NCBI RefSeq assembly: GCF_002014825.1
Contig: NZ_MUYU01000015.1
Span: 129,725 to 193,724 of the forward strand
Direction of reading: 5' to 3'
Length of the DNA: 64,000 bases
DNA from: Moraxella pluranimalium
GTDB taxonomy: Bacteria; Pseudomonadota; Gammaproteobacteria; Pseudomonadales; Moraxellaceae
This document shows positions 1 to 9,679 of this stretch, one piece after another (positions within the stretch are counted from its first letter, which is position 1; every line of letters starts with the position of its first letter). Under the pieces are notes generated by a model. It did not search any database and was not told the DNA's origin. It was given only the letters and a program-made list of their open reading frames with translations. Position numbers and translations under genes: made by a program.

Positions 1-189
1 AACTGGTTCAACTGGTTCAGTTTGCATTTTGGGTATCAGCGTGTCAAGTCCTTTTTCGCTCACTTTTTTATCAGCAAGCGTCGCCTGATGCGCTTCATTG
101 ACCACACCATCGAGCTGACGAGCCGTTTGGATATTGGCAAGTAAGGCATCTAGCCCACGATTTGACCCCAGTCCGCGTTTTTTGCTCAT
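1..189 (-). CDS. parB: Chromosome partitioning protein ParB, N-terminal part only
   Basis: The gene runs off the left edge, so only the first 63 codons are present. The visible N-terminus begins MSKKRGLGSNRGLDALL, which is the hallmark start of ParB/Spo0J proteins; this segment normally contacts ParA and stimulates its ATPase. The parS-binding and CTP-binding domains would lie outside the window. The start ATG at 189 lies 9 bases after the parA stop, so parA and parB form one operon read leftward. Assignment rests on the N-terminal motif and on position next to parA and rsmG, the usual order near bacterial replication origins. Confidence 0.9.
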   Translation of the reverse strand, partial: MSKKRGLGSNRGLDALLANIQTARQLDGVVNEAHQATLADKKVSEKGLDTLIPKMQTEPVEPV

Positions 190-198
190 GGTATTCCC

Positions 199-975
199 TT
201 AGCGAGCCTTAGTCTGTGCCAGTACTTCATCCATGAGCTTATGATAAGCAATCGCCCCTTTGGATGATTTTTCATAGCCAAAAATTGACTGCCCAAAGCT
301 TGGCGCTTCGGCCAATCGCACATTGCGTGGGATGCTCGTTTGATACACAAGCTCGCCAAAATGACGCACCAATTCATCAGATACATCCTGTGCCAATGTA
401 TTGCGATGGTCAAACAAAGTACGCACCACGCCACGGATATGTAGCTTGTCATTGATGGTTTTTAGCTTATCAATGGTCGCAATCAAATCCGCCACCCCTT
501 CGAGCGCATAATACTCGCACTGCATTGGGATGATGACGCCATCAGTCGCCGCAAAGGCATTGACCGTAATCATACTAAGACTTGGCGCACAGTCCATGAT
601 GATGTAGTCATAGTCAAGCTTGCCAGCTTTTTTGGCATCTTCAATCGCTTGCTTTAACAAAAACGGCGCATCAGACACCCCTGCCAATGACACATCAATC
701 CCCGCCAAATCACGGTTTGCACCGATGGCATCTAGCCCAATCGGTGATGGCGTAATCGCATCAGACAACGCAACGCCATCAAGTAGCACATCCGCCATCG
801 TATATTGTAGCGAATTTTTATCAAGCCCCACGCTTGTGGTCGCATTGCCTTGAGAATCTAGGTCAATCAAGAGTACTTTTTTCTTGGCAATCAAATTCAG
901 TGCTGCTGCCAGATTGACTGTCGTTGTGGTTTTGCCCACGCCGCCTTTTTGGTTGGCGATTGCGATGATTTCCAT
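199..975 (-). CDS. parA: Chromosome partitioning ATPase ParA (Soj)
   Basis: This 258-residue protein is a deviant Walker ATPase that, with ParB and parS sites, segregates chromosome origins. The deviant Walker A box KGGVGKTT occupies residues 10-17, a DLDSQGNAT motif (Walker A prime) follows at about 38, and YIIMDCAPS (Walker B) lies near 124. The length is that of chromosomal Soj/ParA proteins rather than the longer plasmid ParA proteins with an N-terminal HTH. It sits between rsmG upstream and parB downstream on the same strand, 9 bases before parB. The gap to rsmG (62 bases) is very AT-rich. Confidence 0.96.
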   Translation of the reverse strand: MEIIAIANQKGGVGKTTTTVNLAAALNLIAKKKVLLIDLDSQGNATTSVGLDKNSLQYTMADVLLDGVALSDAITPSPIGLDAIGANRDLAGIDVSLAGVSDAPFLLKQAIEDAKKAGKLDYDYIIMDCAPSLSMITVNAFAATDGVIIPMQCEYYALEGVADLIATIDKLKTINDKLHIRGVVRTLFDHRNTLAQDVSDELVRHFGELVYQTSIPRNVRLAEAPSFGQSIFGYEKSSKGAIAYHKLMDEVLAQTKAR

Positions 976-1037
976 GATACAACCTTTATAAAATAATCTA
1001 TAAATACTTTGTCAAATAATTTATTTTTTCAAAAAAT

Positions 1038-1724
1038 TTATTTTTTCAGATAAACCACACAGCGGTCATCAAACAGCTTTGGCACTTGAATTTTTTTGAT
1101 GTCAATTTGCCAATTTTCTAAGCCTGCTTGTTCATCAGCGGTCGGTACTTTGCCCTTCATGGCGTATAGCACGCCTGTATCAGCAAGGCATGGTGTCGCC
1201 AAATTGACAAAATCCACCAACGATGCGAACGCTCGAGAAGTAATTACATCATACGCCTTTGGCTCATTGGCGTGATGATGCTCAATGCGGCTGGCTATCG
1301 GCGTAATATTGGTAAGTCCAATTTCGCTCGCTATCTGACGGATAAAGCGAATTTTCTTAGAATTACTATCCAGCGCATCCACTTGCCAATCAGGACGCAA
1401 AATCGCCAAAATCACCGACGGCAGACCTGCACCCGTGCCAATATCCAGCACTCGAATATCACGACAATCAGCAAATGGCACATCTGGCACAATCGCCATG
1501 CAGTCAAAAATATGCTTAATCAGTGCTTCATCAGGGTCGGTGATGGCGGTCAAATTGTACGCCTTGCCCCAAAGTAGCAATCCATCCAAATAGCGCAAAA
1601 TCTGCACAATCTGCGCATCACTCACCGTGATGGCAAGCGTATCGGCAGCTTGGCGAATCTGCTCGGCAAAGCCATCTGCTTTGTGGCTGATTTTTGAAAA
1701 TTTTGGTAAAACGACAGCGGTCAT
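1038..1724 (-). CDS. rsmG: 16S rRNA (guanine-527-N7)-methyltransferase RsmG
   Basis: RsmG (GidB) uses S-adenosylmethionine to make m7G527 in the 530 loop of 16S rRNA; loss of this mark is known to give low-level streptomycin resistance in other bacteria. The family motif WGKAYNLTAI is at residues 52-61 and the SAM-binding loop VLDIGTGAGLPSV at 92-104. At 228 residues it is slightly longer than the E. coli enzyme because of an N-terminal extension of about 20 residues. It heads the rsmG-parA-parB unit. The 13-base sequence around its stop codon is repeated 17 bases downstream (1019-1031 and 1036-1048). Confidence 0.95.
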   Translation of the reverse strand: MTAVVLPKFSKISHKADGFAEQIRQAADTLAITVSDAQIVQILRYLDGLLLWGKAYNLTAITDPDEALIKHIFDCMAIVPDVPFADCRDIRVLDIGTGAGLPSVILAILRPDWQVDALDSNSKKIRFIRQIASEIGLTNITPIASRIEHHHANEPKAYDVITSRAFASLVDFVNLATPCLADTGVLYAMKGKVPTADEQAGLENWQIDIKKIQVPKLFDDRCVVYLKK

Positions 1725-1905
1725 CGGCTTAATTCTTGGCTAAAACAAAGATAACTATTTTATCATGCTTTAATCTGCTAAAATACCCTTTTTTAAGTAT
1801 TCTCATTGAGATTTTTTGAAAACTTGCGGTCATCAATGCCCAAAACCGCCACCAAATTCAACATCGTCCATCACAACGATAGCCATTGCCTAATTTGCCA
1901 CTACT

Positions 1906-4293
1906 ATGAAACCCGAAGATTATCAAGATTTACTAAGCAAACACAAACTCGATGTCAGCGAGCTAAAACGCTATACCGACCCCGATAGCCTACCCAAAAA
2001 TAGCCGTGCTCGCCTGCCAAAACCCGATATCAGCTTTGGGCAATCGCGTGCCATCAAAGCCATCAATACTGCGCTTGATATCCGTGCCAATGGCTATCAT
2101 GTGTTCGCCGTCGGTGAAAATGGTCTAGGCAAACGCACGCTCATCACCCGCCTACTTGCCGAGCGTGCAAGCACCATGCCCACGCCAAATGACTGGGTTT
2201 ATGTGCATAATTTTGAAGATTCTCGCCGTCCGATTGCTATCGATTTTCCGGCAGGGCTTGCCAAAAGCTTCCAACAAAAAACGCACAAGCTTTGGCAACT
2301 TGCCAAGAAAAAACTGGCTGCCAAACTGCTTGGCGATACCCACCAAAGTCACATTGACGCCATCAAAGCCGTCATCACCACCGCCCAAAATGACCACTTC
2401 GCCGCCATCAATGCCAATGCAGTGAATTTTAATCTTATCTTAAAATCATCTGCCGATGGTCGCACGCAGTTTGTCGCCATCGACGAGCAAAAACCCATTG
2501 ATACTGATGCGCTTGCCAAACTACAAAAACAGCTTGCCAATGCACAGCTTGAGCTAGAAGACCTAGAAGACAGCACGCATGATGAGCTTGATAAACTACA
2601 CCAAAGCACAGCGCTCAAGGTGCTTGAGCCGATGTTTCGCCCTGTGCTGACGGCTTTTAAGGACTATCCCAAAGCCATCCGCCATCTGCACGCCATGCAA
2701 GATGACATGGTCAAAAATGTCGCTCGCATCATCAACGAAGACGACGAAGACTTTGTGGCGGCGGTGCTTAGCGATGTGCCAAGCCGTTATGCGGTCAACG
2801 TACTGGTCAGCCACAAGGCAGGTAGCGGCGCACCGATTATTTTTGAAGATTTGCCCACGCATCTCAACTTGCTTGGGCATATCGAATACACCACCGAACT
2901 TGGCTCGGTGCTTACCGATGTCAGCATGATTCGAGCAGGCGCACTGCACAAAGCCAATGGCGGGTATTTACTGCTCGAAGCCCAAAGCCTGCTTGAGCAT
3001 CCTTATGCATGGCAAGGGCTAAAGCGTGCCTTGCAGTCCAAACAAATCAAAATCTCAAGCCTTGAGCAGATGCTGACTTTGACAGGCAGTCTGTCGCTTG
3101 AGCCTGATAGCGTTGGGCTGGATGTCAAGGTGATTTTGCTTGGCGAAGCGGATTTGTATTATGAACTGCTAGAATTTGAACCTGAATTTAATTCTGTGTT
3201 CAAAATCCGTGCAGATTTTCATGATGATATCAAACGCACGCACGACAGCGAACTTGGCATGGTCTATAAGATGGCAGATATGATTAAAGGCTATGAGCTG
3301 CCTGTGTTTGACAATACCGCCTTTGCCGTGATTATTGATAAATTATCCGAGCTTGCCGATGACAAAAACAAGCTTGATTTGCACGCTGACCGCCTATCAG
3401 GATTGCTCATTGAGTCCGCTCGTATCGCCAAGCAAGCAGGCGATAAGACGGTCAGTCAGCATCATGTCAAAACTGCCCTAGCCGACATTCACGAACGCAC
3501 AAGCTATCTACAAGAGCTATACTGGCAAGAAATCCAAAACGGTCAGCAAATCATCACCACCAAAGGGCTCGCCACAGGTCAAATCAATGCACTCACCGTC
3601 ATCAGCTATGCCGATAGCGAGTTTGGGCTGCCTGCTAGACTCACCGCACTGATTCAGCCGAATTTTGGTCATGGCGACATCCTAGACATCGAGCGAGATG
3701 TCGAGCTTGGTGGCAGTCTGCACGCCAAAGGGATGCTGATTATGTCAAGCTTTTTGCGTTCATTGTTTAGCGAATTTCACGAATTGAACTTCAGTGCATC
3801 CCTAGCATTTGAACAAAGCTATGCACACATCGATGGCGATAGCGCAACTTTGGCAGAAGCCTGCGCCCTACTGTCTGCGCTCGGTGATGTACCCATTCAC
3901 CAAAATCTTGCCATCACAGGCTCGATGAATCAGCTGGGCGAAGCGCAAGCGGTCGGCGGTGTCAATGCCAAAATCGCAGGGTTTTTTGATGCGTGTCTTG
4001 ATAAGGGACTTGACGGCACACAAGGCGTTATCTTGCCCCGCACCAACATCGACCAGCTGATGCTCAGAGATGATATCGTTCAAGCGGTCGCCGATGGGCA
4101 ATTTGGCATCTATGTCATTGACAACATCCGTCAAGCACTCGCCCTACTCACCGGCATGGCAGTCGATGACAAAAACCGCAACGGCGAATACAAAAAAACC
4201 ACGCTCTTTGGCAAAATCGCCAAACGCCTAGAAAGCTGGGAAGATGACGAAGACGACAAAGACAGCAAAGGCAATAAAGTTAAGAAAAAATAA
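1906..4293 (+). CDS. Lon-type ATP-dependent protease of the LonH/YcbZ class
   Basis: This 795-residue protein combines an AAA ATPase with a C-terminal Lon (S16) protease domain and lacks the N-terminal substrate domain of classic Lon. The Walker A box GENGLGKRT is at residues 70-78, followed by a helical insertion rich in Ala/Leu/Glu (about 150-270). The proteolytic dyad is Ser646 in GDSATLAEA and Lys689 in VNAKIAGFF; the 43-residue spacing equals that of E. coli Lon (Ser679/Lys722). The C-terminal 40 residues are highly charged (DDEDDKDSKGNKVKKK). The family is thought to act in protein quality control; the substrate is unknown. It is transcribed divergently from rsmG. Confidence 0.88.
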   Translation: MKPEDYQDLLSKHKLDVSELKRYTDPDSLPKNSRARLPKPDISFGQSRAIKAINTALDIRANGYHVFAVGENGLGKRTLITRLLAERASTMPTPNDWVYVHNFEDSRRPIAIDFPAGLAKSFQQKTHKLWQLAKKKLAAKLLGDTHQSHIDAIKAVITTAQNDHFAAINANAVNFNLILKSSADGRTQFVAIDEQKPIDTDALAKLQKQLANAQLELEDLEDSTHDELDKLHQSTALKVLEPMFRPVLTAFKDYPKAIRHLHAMQDDMVKNVARIINEDDEDFVAAVLSDVPSRYAVNVLVSHKAGSGAPIIFEDLPTHLNLLGHIEYTTELGSVLTDVSMIRAGALHKANGGYLLLEAQSLLEHPYAWQGLKRALQSKQIKISSLEQMLTLTGSLSLEPDSVGLDVKVILLGEADLYYELLEFEPEFNSVFKIRADFHDDIKRTHDSELGMVYKMADMIKGYELPVFDNTAFAVIIDKLSELADDKNKLDLHADRLSGLLIESARIAKQAGDKTVSQHHVKTALADIHERTSYLQELYWQEIQNGQQIITTKGLATGQINALTVISYADSEFGLPARLTALIQPNFGHGDILDIERDVELGGSLHAKGMLIMSSFLRSLFSEFHELNFSASLAFEQSYAHIDGDSATLAEACALLSALGDVPIHQNLAITGSMNQLGEAQAVGGVNAKIAGFFDACLDKGLDGTQGVILPRTNIDQLMLRDDIVQAVADGQFGIYVIDNIRQALALLTGMAVDDKNRNGEYKKTTLFGKIAKRLESWEDDEDDKDSKGNKVKKK

Positions 4294-4340
4294 TTAATCA
4301 GCGTATCAGCTATCGTTCAACTTTTGACTTAGGCAATCGT

Positions 4341-5087
4341 ATGACCACCAAATCCAAAGCCATCAGCGCCGTCAAAGATGGCAAGACAGCCAAGCTTGCC
4401 ACCGCCAAGACCGCCGACACGCCTGCATCTCGCCCGATGAATGATGCCAAGCGTTTATCATTTTTCCAAAAACTCAGCGAGCATATCAAAGAGCCAGTCA
4501 CCGAGCTCAATTATAGCAGTGACTTTGAGCTGCTCATCGCTGTCATGCTCTCAGCCCAAGCGACAGATAAGAGCGTGAATATCGCTACCGACAAGCTATT
4601 TAAGGTGGCAAATACCCCGCAAGCGATACTGGACTTGGGATTAGATGGGCTAAAATCTTATATCAACTCAATCGGGCTATATAATTCAAAAGCCGCCAAT
4701 GTGATGAAAACCTGCCAAGATTTGCTGGATAAGCATGGCGGTCAAGTGCCACGCACCCGAGCCGAGCTTGAAGCCTTAGCAGGTGTGGGTCGCAAGACCG
4801 CCAATGTCGTGCTCAATACTGCCTTTGGCGAGCCTGTGATGGCGGTCGATACGCATATTTTTCGTGTGGGCAACCGCACAGGACTTGCTACCGGCAAGAC
4901 TGTCCTAGCGGTCGAAAAAGCACTGATGAAACGCATTCCTAGAGAATTTCTCGTCGATGCACACCACTATCTTATCCTGCATGGTCGCTACACCTGCATG
5001 GCTCGCAGTCCCAAATGCGGTGCTTGTGTGGTTTTTGATGAATGTATGTTTAAAGATAAAGAAAAATGGGCAGAGCAAGGCAGCTAA
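4341..5087 (+). CDS. nth: Endonuclease III (DNA glycosylase/AP lyase)
   Basis: Nth removes oxidised pyrimidines and cleaves the abasic site by beta elimination. The helix-hairpin-helix LAGVGRKTANVV and the sequence VDTHIFRV contain the catalytic Lys and Asp. The 4Fe-4S loop has the Cys-X6-Cys-X2-Cys-X5-Cys spacing near the C-terminus (CMARSPKCGACVVFDEC). Read from the internal ATG at 4437, the catalytic residues become exactly Lys120 and Asp138 as in E. coli. The longer start at 4341 is kept because an AGG lies 8 bases upstream and no clear ribosome site precedes 4437; it would add a 32-residue Lys/Ala/Thr-rich tail. The start is therefore uncertain, the function is not. Confidence 0.94.
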   Translation: MTTKSKAISAVKDGKTAKLATAKTADTPASRPMNDAKRLSFFQKLSEHIKEPVTELNYSSDFELLIAVMLSAQATDKSVNIATDKLFKVANTPQAILDLGLDGLKSYINSIGLYNSKAANVMKTCQDLLDKHGGQVPRTRAELEALAGVGRKTANVVLNTAFGEPVMAVDTHIFRVGNRTGLATGKTVLAVEKALMKRIPREFLVDAHHYLILHGRYTCMARSPKCGACVVFDECMFKDKEKWAEQGS

Positions 5088-5176
5088 CCCTATTCACTTA
5101 CCAATCATCACATCAAAACGCCAGCAATAACGCCAGTAATCTTGCCAAAACCCAAGATTTTTTTGTAAAAATTTGC

Positions 5177-5182
5177 TATGAT
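5177..5182 (+). promoter_or_regulatory. Extended -10 promoter element for argS
   Basis: TGCTATGAT reads as an extended -10 (TG-N-TATGAT) 64 bases upstream of the argS ATG. No good -35 is visible, which is tolerated by extended -10 promoters. Prediction from sequence only. Confidence 0.4.
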
Positions 5183-5245
5183 AAGCCGTTTTTAGTCGGC
5201 GATTTTTTATACAATTCACAATCAATTTGAATATAACGGTCAATT

Positions 5246-6973
5246 ATGAATATTCAACAGCTTTTAAATGACAAAATCAAACAAGCCATGATTGCGGCAG
5301 GTGCAGACAGTGATGTCCAAGCGCTCGTGCGTCAATCAGGCAAGCCACAATTTGGCGATTATCAAGCCAATGGCATCATGGGCGCTGCCAAAAAACTGGG
5401 CAAAAATCCCCGTGAATTTGCCCAAAATGTCATCGATGTGCTTGATACCAGCGATATCGCCAGTAAAGTTGAAATCGCAGGTGCAGGCTTTATCAATATT
5501 TTCTTAAATAATCAATGGCTAGAAAATAGTGTCAGCACTGCCAATAGCGATGCTAAATTGGGCGTGAATACTAGCCAAAATCAGCGTGTGGTGGTCGATT
5601 ATTCATCCCCGAATGTCGCCAAAGAAATGCATGTTGGGCATCTGCGTTCCACCATCATCGGTGATAGTGTCGTGCGTACGCTTGAGTTTCTGGGCAATAC
5701 CGTCATCCGTGCCAACCATGTCGGCGACTGGGGTACGCAGTTTGGTATGCTGATTGCCTATCTTGAAAAGATGCAAAACGAAAACGCCACCGATATGGAT
5801 TTATCCGACATCGAAGAGTTCTATCGTCAAGCTAAGCTAAATTATGATAATGACGAAGCTTTTGCCGAGAAATCTCGCAATTATGTCGTCAAACTCCAAA
5901 GCGGTGATGAGTATTGTCTTGAGATGTGGCGTAAGCTTGTCGATATCACCATGACGCAGTGCCAAGCCACTTATGAGCGTATGAATGTCACCCTGACCCC
6001 TAATGATGTCATGGGCGAGAGTCTGTATAACCCGATGCTACCTGTCGTGGTACAAGCACTCAAAGACAAAGGGCTTGCGGTCGAAGATGATGGCGCAGTC
6101 GTGGTATTTTTGGATGAATTTAAAAACAAAGAAGGCGAGCCGATGGGCGTCATCATCCAAAAAAAGGACGGCGGCTACCTATACACCACCACCGACATCG
6201 CCGCTGCCAAATACCGCTATGAGACCCTGCACGGCGACCGTGCATTGGTATTTACCGATGCACGCCAAGCGCAGCACATGGCGCAGGCTTGGACGATTAC
6301 TCGTAAGGCAGGCTTTGTGCCCGAGACATTCAGCCTTGAGCATTTCACCTTTGGGATGATGCTGGGCAAAGATGGTAAGCCGTTTAAGACTCGTACAGGC
6401 GGTACGGTCAAGCTCAACGACCTATTGGACGAAGCCATCGAGCGTGCCACTGTGCTCATCAATGACAAAAACCCCGATTTGACCGACGCCGAAAAACAAG
6501 CAGTCATCGATGCGGTCGCCATCGGTGCGGTCAAATATGCCGATTTGTCAAAAAATCGCAACACCGATTATGTCTTTGACTGGGATAATATGCTGTCATT
6601 TGAAGGCAATACCGCCCCATATATGCAATATGCTTATACCCGTATTCGCTCGATTTTTGCCAAAGCAGGCGTCGATGGCGATACGCTGACAGGTCAAATC
6701 AGCATCAGCGATGACAAAGAGCGCGCCCTAGCGGTGAAACTATTGCAGTTTGAAGAAGTGCTACTCACCGTCGCCAAAGATGGACTGCCACATCTGCTTT
6801 GCCAATATCTGTTTGAATTGGCTGGGGTGTTCTCAGGCTTTTATGAAGCCTGTCCAATCCTATCGGCAGATGAGCCGACCAAGACCAGTCGTCTATTGCT
6901 TGCCAATCTCACCGCCAAGACACTCAAGCAAGGTCTTGATTTGCTTGGTATTAAGACTGTTGAGAAGATGTAA
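5246..6973 (+). CDS. argS: Arginyl-tRNA synthetase
   Basis: This class I synthetase charges tRNA-Arg with arginine. It has 575 residues, close to the 577 of the E. coli enzyme. The N-terminal tRNA-recognition domain is followed by [17 protein letters not shown], which carries the HIGH signature in the form HVGH. The KMSKS loop is replaced by [10 protein letters not shown], as is usual for ArgRS, which lacks a canonical KMSKS. The anticodon-binding DALR domain is C-terminal and ends GIKTVEKM. The gene stands alone between its own promoter and a strong terminator. Confidence 0.97.
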   Translation: MNIQQLLNDKIKQAMIAAGADSDVQALVRQSGKPQFGDYQANGIMGAAKKLGKNPREFAQNVIDVLDTSDIASKVEIAGAGFINIFLNNQWLENSVSTANSDAKLGVNTSQNQRVVVDYSSPNVAKEMHVGHLRSTIIGDSVVRTLEFLGNTVIRANHVGDWGTQFGMLIAYLEKMQNENATDMDLSDIEEFYRQAKLNYDNDEAFAEKSRNYVVKLQSGDEYCLEMWRKLVDITMTQCQATYERMNVTLTPNDVMGESLYNPMLPVVVQALKDKGLAVEDDGAVVVFLDEFKNKEGEPMGVIIQKKDGGYLYTTTDIAAAKYRYETLHGDRALVFTDARQAQHMAQAWTITRKAGFVPETFSLEHFTFGMMLGKDGKPFKTRTGGTVKLNDLLDEAIERATVLINDKNPDLTDAEKQAVIDAVAIGAVKYADLSKNRNTDYVFDWDNMLSFEGNTAPYMQYAYTRIRSIFAKAGVDGDTLTGQISISDDKERALAVKLLQFEEVLLTVAKDGLPHLLCQYLFELAGVFSGFYEACPILSADEPTKTSRLLLANLTAKTLKQGLDLLGIKTVEKM

Positions 6974-6993
6974 ATGCAGATTTGTTAATATGA

Positions 6994-7025
6994 CTATCCC
7001 CAGTCTAGTACTGGGGATAGTTTTA
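6994..7025 (+). terminator. Intrinsic terminator after argS
   Basis: CTATCCCCAG (6994-7003) pairs perfectly with CTGGGGATAG (7011-7020) around a 7-base loop and is followed by TTTTA. The last bases overlap the stop codon of the convergent gene at 7023, so the element serves argS and may also act on the other strand. Confidence 0.85.
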
Positions 7026-7913
7026 TTCAAACAATGATGCGAGCGTAGATGGTTCAAAGCTCATCGCAATGGCGATTTGATTATCTGGTAAGGTAAGCTG
7101 CTCTTCATAACTTGGTGCATAATTATACCAAAGCGACTCATGCGGATGATGAATAATTAAGCCCACACTAGTATCAAACATCAGCGCATCTTTTTTGGCG
7201 ATAGCCGATGGCTTGAGCGTCGCCACAAGTACATAGGCATCTGACCCGACGCCATAAATATCACCTTGATTGATGATAGTTAGCCGCTCGATGTCATCTT
7301 GATTCACTCCCCGCTGTTTTGCAAAATACACAGGGTGCTGTATGGATTCAGGTGGTGGGATACGAGTGATATTTTTGAGTGTATAGCCATCTCTTGCGAC
7401 ATAGTCAGACAGCACAAACTGCAAGTTTTGATGAGTTGATAATGCCAACAGATTAGGCGAATTAAACTCAAATTCTTCACCAGTCAATGGCTCAAACAGG
7501 CTTAATGTGTCATACACTTTGGTCAAAGAATCATCCACGATACAGATGTGCGCACCGCCTGTTTTTAATGCTTGCTTGGTTGCTTTTTCTAGGCGTGTGG
7601 CTGCTTGGGGTGTGATTTTGATGATAGATGATAAAAACCCCAATTCATTCACACCCATCTCAGAACTGACAATATCCTGCTGGGTTAGCACTGGTTCTTT
7701 GGCAAAATAATGCACATCCACCATCGCCTGCCCACCCCCTGTTTGCCAAGTGAGTATCAGCTTTTGGTAGTGTGGCTGATTCACCTGCGCCACATCGTCT
7801 ATTTGCCATGCCACAGGTGCAAAATCAAATTTCGCCTTTGCTAGCGCAATGTCGCTGGCTGATGCACATAAGGGTAGGAGAGATAGGCAAAATGCCAAGA
7901 ATGTTTTCAACAT
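7023..7913 (-). CDS. Hypothetical secreted protein
   Basis: I do not recognise this family. Starting at the ATG at 7913 (residue 7 of the longest frame), the protein begins MLKTFLAFCLSLLPLCASAS, a clear Sec signal peptide with an ASA-S cleavage site, so a periplasmic location is expected for the remaining roughly 275 residues. No transmembrane helix or cysteine cluster follows. It contains IDDVAQVNQPHYQKLILTW and several Thr/Ser-rich beta-like stretches, suggesting an all-beta or mixed fold. It faces argS convergently and is separated from the flavin reductase gene upstream by about 90 bases. No function is proposed. Confidence 0.6.
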   Translation of the reverse strand: MLKTFLAFCLSLLPLCASASDIALAKAKFDFAPVAWQIDDVAQVNQPHYQKLILTWQTGGGQAMVDVHYFAKEPVLTQQDIVSSEMGVNELGFLSSIIKITPQAATRLEKATKQALKTGGAHICIVDDSLTKVYDTLSLFEPLTGEEFEFNSPNLLALSTHQNLQFVLSDYVARDGYTLKNITRIPPPESIQHPVYFAKQRGVNQDDIERLTIINQGDIYGVGSDAYVLVATLKPSAIAKKDALMFDTSVGLIIHHPHESLWYNYAPSYEEQLTLPDNQIAIAMSFEPSTLASLFE

Positions 7914-8006
7914 AATGCTTTTACCAAACATATCATCATGAATGAGTAGTTTGCATTATGTCATAAATATCACCGCTTTGCCATCATTATCACCGTGTTT
8001 GCCACA

Positions 8007-8501
8007 CTAGCTATCTTGGACAGCTGACACCCGATGATACGCCCGCCCAAAATACGCCAAGCCCGCTTCGGTATCATGATCATCCTTGATGGCGATGATT
8101 TGGCAGATAAAAATACTGTGCGTACCCACCGTTTCAATCTTATCAATCCGACAATCAAAGCTCACCAGTGACGATGTCAAGACAGGCGCGCCTGTGGTTA
8201 GCGTCGTCCACTTCGCCTGCGCAAAGCGTTCTTCTGATGTCATCGGCGATGCAAAGATATTGGATAAATTATCCTGCTCTGCCGCCAATGTATTGACGCA
8301 CAGCACACGATTCTCGACAAAATGTTCATACGAGCGCGCATTGCCATTCATACACACAAGCAAGGTCGGTGGCGCATCTGTCACACTGCACACCGCCGAT
8401 GCGGTAAAGCCATGTTGCCCCGATATGCCATCGGTCGTGACGATATGCACCGCACTCACAAGCTTTGACATGGCGTTTTTAAATTCTGTATTGGTTACCA
8501 T
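8007..8501 (-). CDS. Flavin reductase-like FMN-binding protein
   Basis: The protein (about 164 residues) belongs to the flavin reductase-like family (RutF/HpaC type), which reduces FMN or FAD with NAD(P)H and hands the reduced flavin to a partner enzyme. The pattern VSAVHIVTTDG, GFTASAVCSVTDAPPTLLVCMN and the closing YFGRAYHRV are typical. ATG at 8501 is preferred; a GTG three codons earlier is possible. It is the last gene of a three-gene unit with mesX and mesD. Inference: it could supply reduced flavin to MesX, because the MesD/MesX system is known to need oxygen. Confidence 0.85.
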   Translation of the reverse strand: MVTNTEFKNAMSKLVSAVHIVTTDGISGQHGFTASAVCSVTDAPPTLLVCMNGNARSYEHFVENRVLCVNTLAAEQDNLSNIFASPMTSEERFAQAKWTTLTTGAPVLTSSLVSFDCRIDKIETVGTHSIFICQIIAIKDDHDTEAGLAYFGRAYHRVSAVQDS

Positions 8502-8597
8502 TTTTTTCACTTATCATTATAAAACAGTCAAGCAAAAGTCAGGAATTATCCCAACTTTTGCGATGATTCATTATCCAGCAATGCCGACTAAGGCTGA

Positions 8598-9626
8598 TTA
8601 AGACAGCTCAGCACGCACAATCGCCGCACCTGCTGCGAGTGCTTCAAGCTTGCCACGAGCCACAGCGCGAGACAATGGTGCCATGCCACAGTTGGTGCAA
8701 GGATAAAGCTTGTCCGCATCGACGAATTGCAATGCCTTACGCAAAGTATCCGCCACCGCATCAGGCGTCTCAATGGCATTGGTCGCCACATCGATAGCAC
8801 CCACCATCACTTTTTTGCCACGAATCAGCTCAATCAAATCCATCGGCACATGAGAATTTTGACACTCTAGCGAGATGATGTCAATGTTTGATGCTTGTAG
8901 TTTTGGGAAGCTTTCTTCGTACTGTCGCCACTCATTGCCGAGCGTCTTTTTCCAGTTGTTATTCGCTTCAATGCCATAGCCATAGCAGATATGCACCGCC
9001 GTTTCGCATTTGAGCCCTTCGATGGCGCGCTCAAGGGTCGCTACGCCCCAATCATTGACTTCATCAAAAAACACATTAAAGGCAGGCTCATCAAACTGAA
9101 TGATATCCACGCCGGCAGCTTCTAGTTCTTTGGCTTCTTCGTTAAGAATTTTTGCAAATTCCCAAGCCAATTTCTCACGGCTCTTGTAGTGCGCATCATA
9201 CAAAGTATCGATCATCGTCATCGGCCCCGGCAGCGCCCATTTGATAGGCTTGTCGGTATGCTGGCGCAAAAATTTGGCATCATCGACAAACACCGACTTT
9301 GGACGAGATACCGCACCGACGACCGTTGGCACGCTGGCATCATAGCGGTTGCGGATACGCACGGTTTCACGCTGATTAAAATCCACACCGTCTAAATGCT
9401 CGATGAATGTCGTCACAAAGTGCTGGCGTGTCTGCTCGCCATCGCTGACGATGTCAATGCCTGCGCTGAGTTGCTCTTGGAGCGAGACCAATAGCGCATC
9501 TTGCTTAGCCTCGATAAGTGCATCGCCCGACAGTTTCCATGGCGACCACAGTTTTTCGGGTTCGGCGAGCCACACAGGTTTTGGCAGGCTGCCTGCGGTT
9601 GAAGTTGGTAATAATAATTTGCTCAT
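8598..9626 (-). CDS. mesD: Core-MetE methionine synthase, MesD type
   Basis: This 342-residue protein matches only the C-terminal catalytic half of cobalamin-independent methionine synthase. The zinc ligands are visible as His and Cys in VHICYGYG, Glu in ISLECQNSH and Cys in CTNCGMAPL. It lacks the N-terminal half that binds the polyglutamyl-folate methyl donor in MetE. Short MetE-like proteins encoded next to a DUF1852 protein form the MesD family, described as folate-independent methionine synthases of aerobic bacteria whose true methyl donor is not settled. An AAAGG ribosome site lies upstream. It follows mesX by 53 bases, which supports the MesD rather than MetE assignment. Confidence 0.88.
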   Translation of the reverse strand: MSKLLLPTSTAGSLPKPVWLAEPEKLWSPWKLSGDALIEAKQDALLVSLQEQLSAGIDIVSDGEQTRQHFVTTFIEHLDGVDFNQRETVRIRNRYDASVPTVVGAVSRPKSVFVDDAKFLRQHTDKPIKWALPGPMTMIDTLYDAHYKSREKLAWEFAKILNEEAKELEAAGVDIIQFDEPAFNVFFDEVNDWGVATLERAIEGLKCETAVHICYGYGIEANNNWKKTLGNEWRQYEESFPKLQASNIDIISLECQNSHVPMDLIELIRGKKVMVGAIDVATNAIETPDAVADTLRKALQFVDADKLYPCTNCGMAPLSRAVARGKLEALAAGAAIVRAELS

Positions 9627-9679
9627 GATGTTGCCTTTGTTAATTTTAAATAAGTAAATAAATCGCTATTGTTTTGCCA

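Noticed and set aside
1019-1048. Duplicate of ATTTATTTTTTCA around the rsmG stop codon
   Set aside because: Two copies with a period of 17 in a very AT-rich spot can arise by slippage; no function can be supported.
8598-9626. Truncated metE pseudogene
   Set aside because: The protein is a complete short-family member with all zinc ligands, own ribosome site and the mesX partner; no remnant of the MetE N-terminal half is present.
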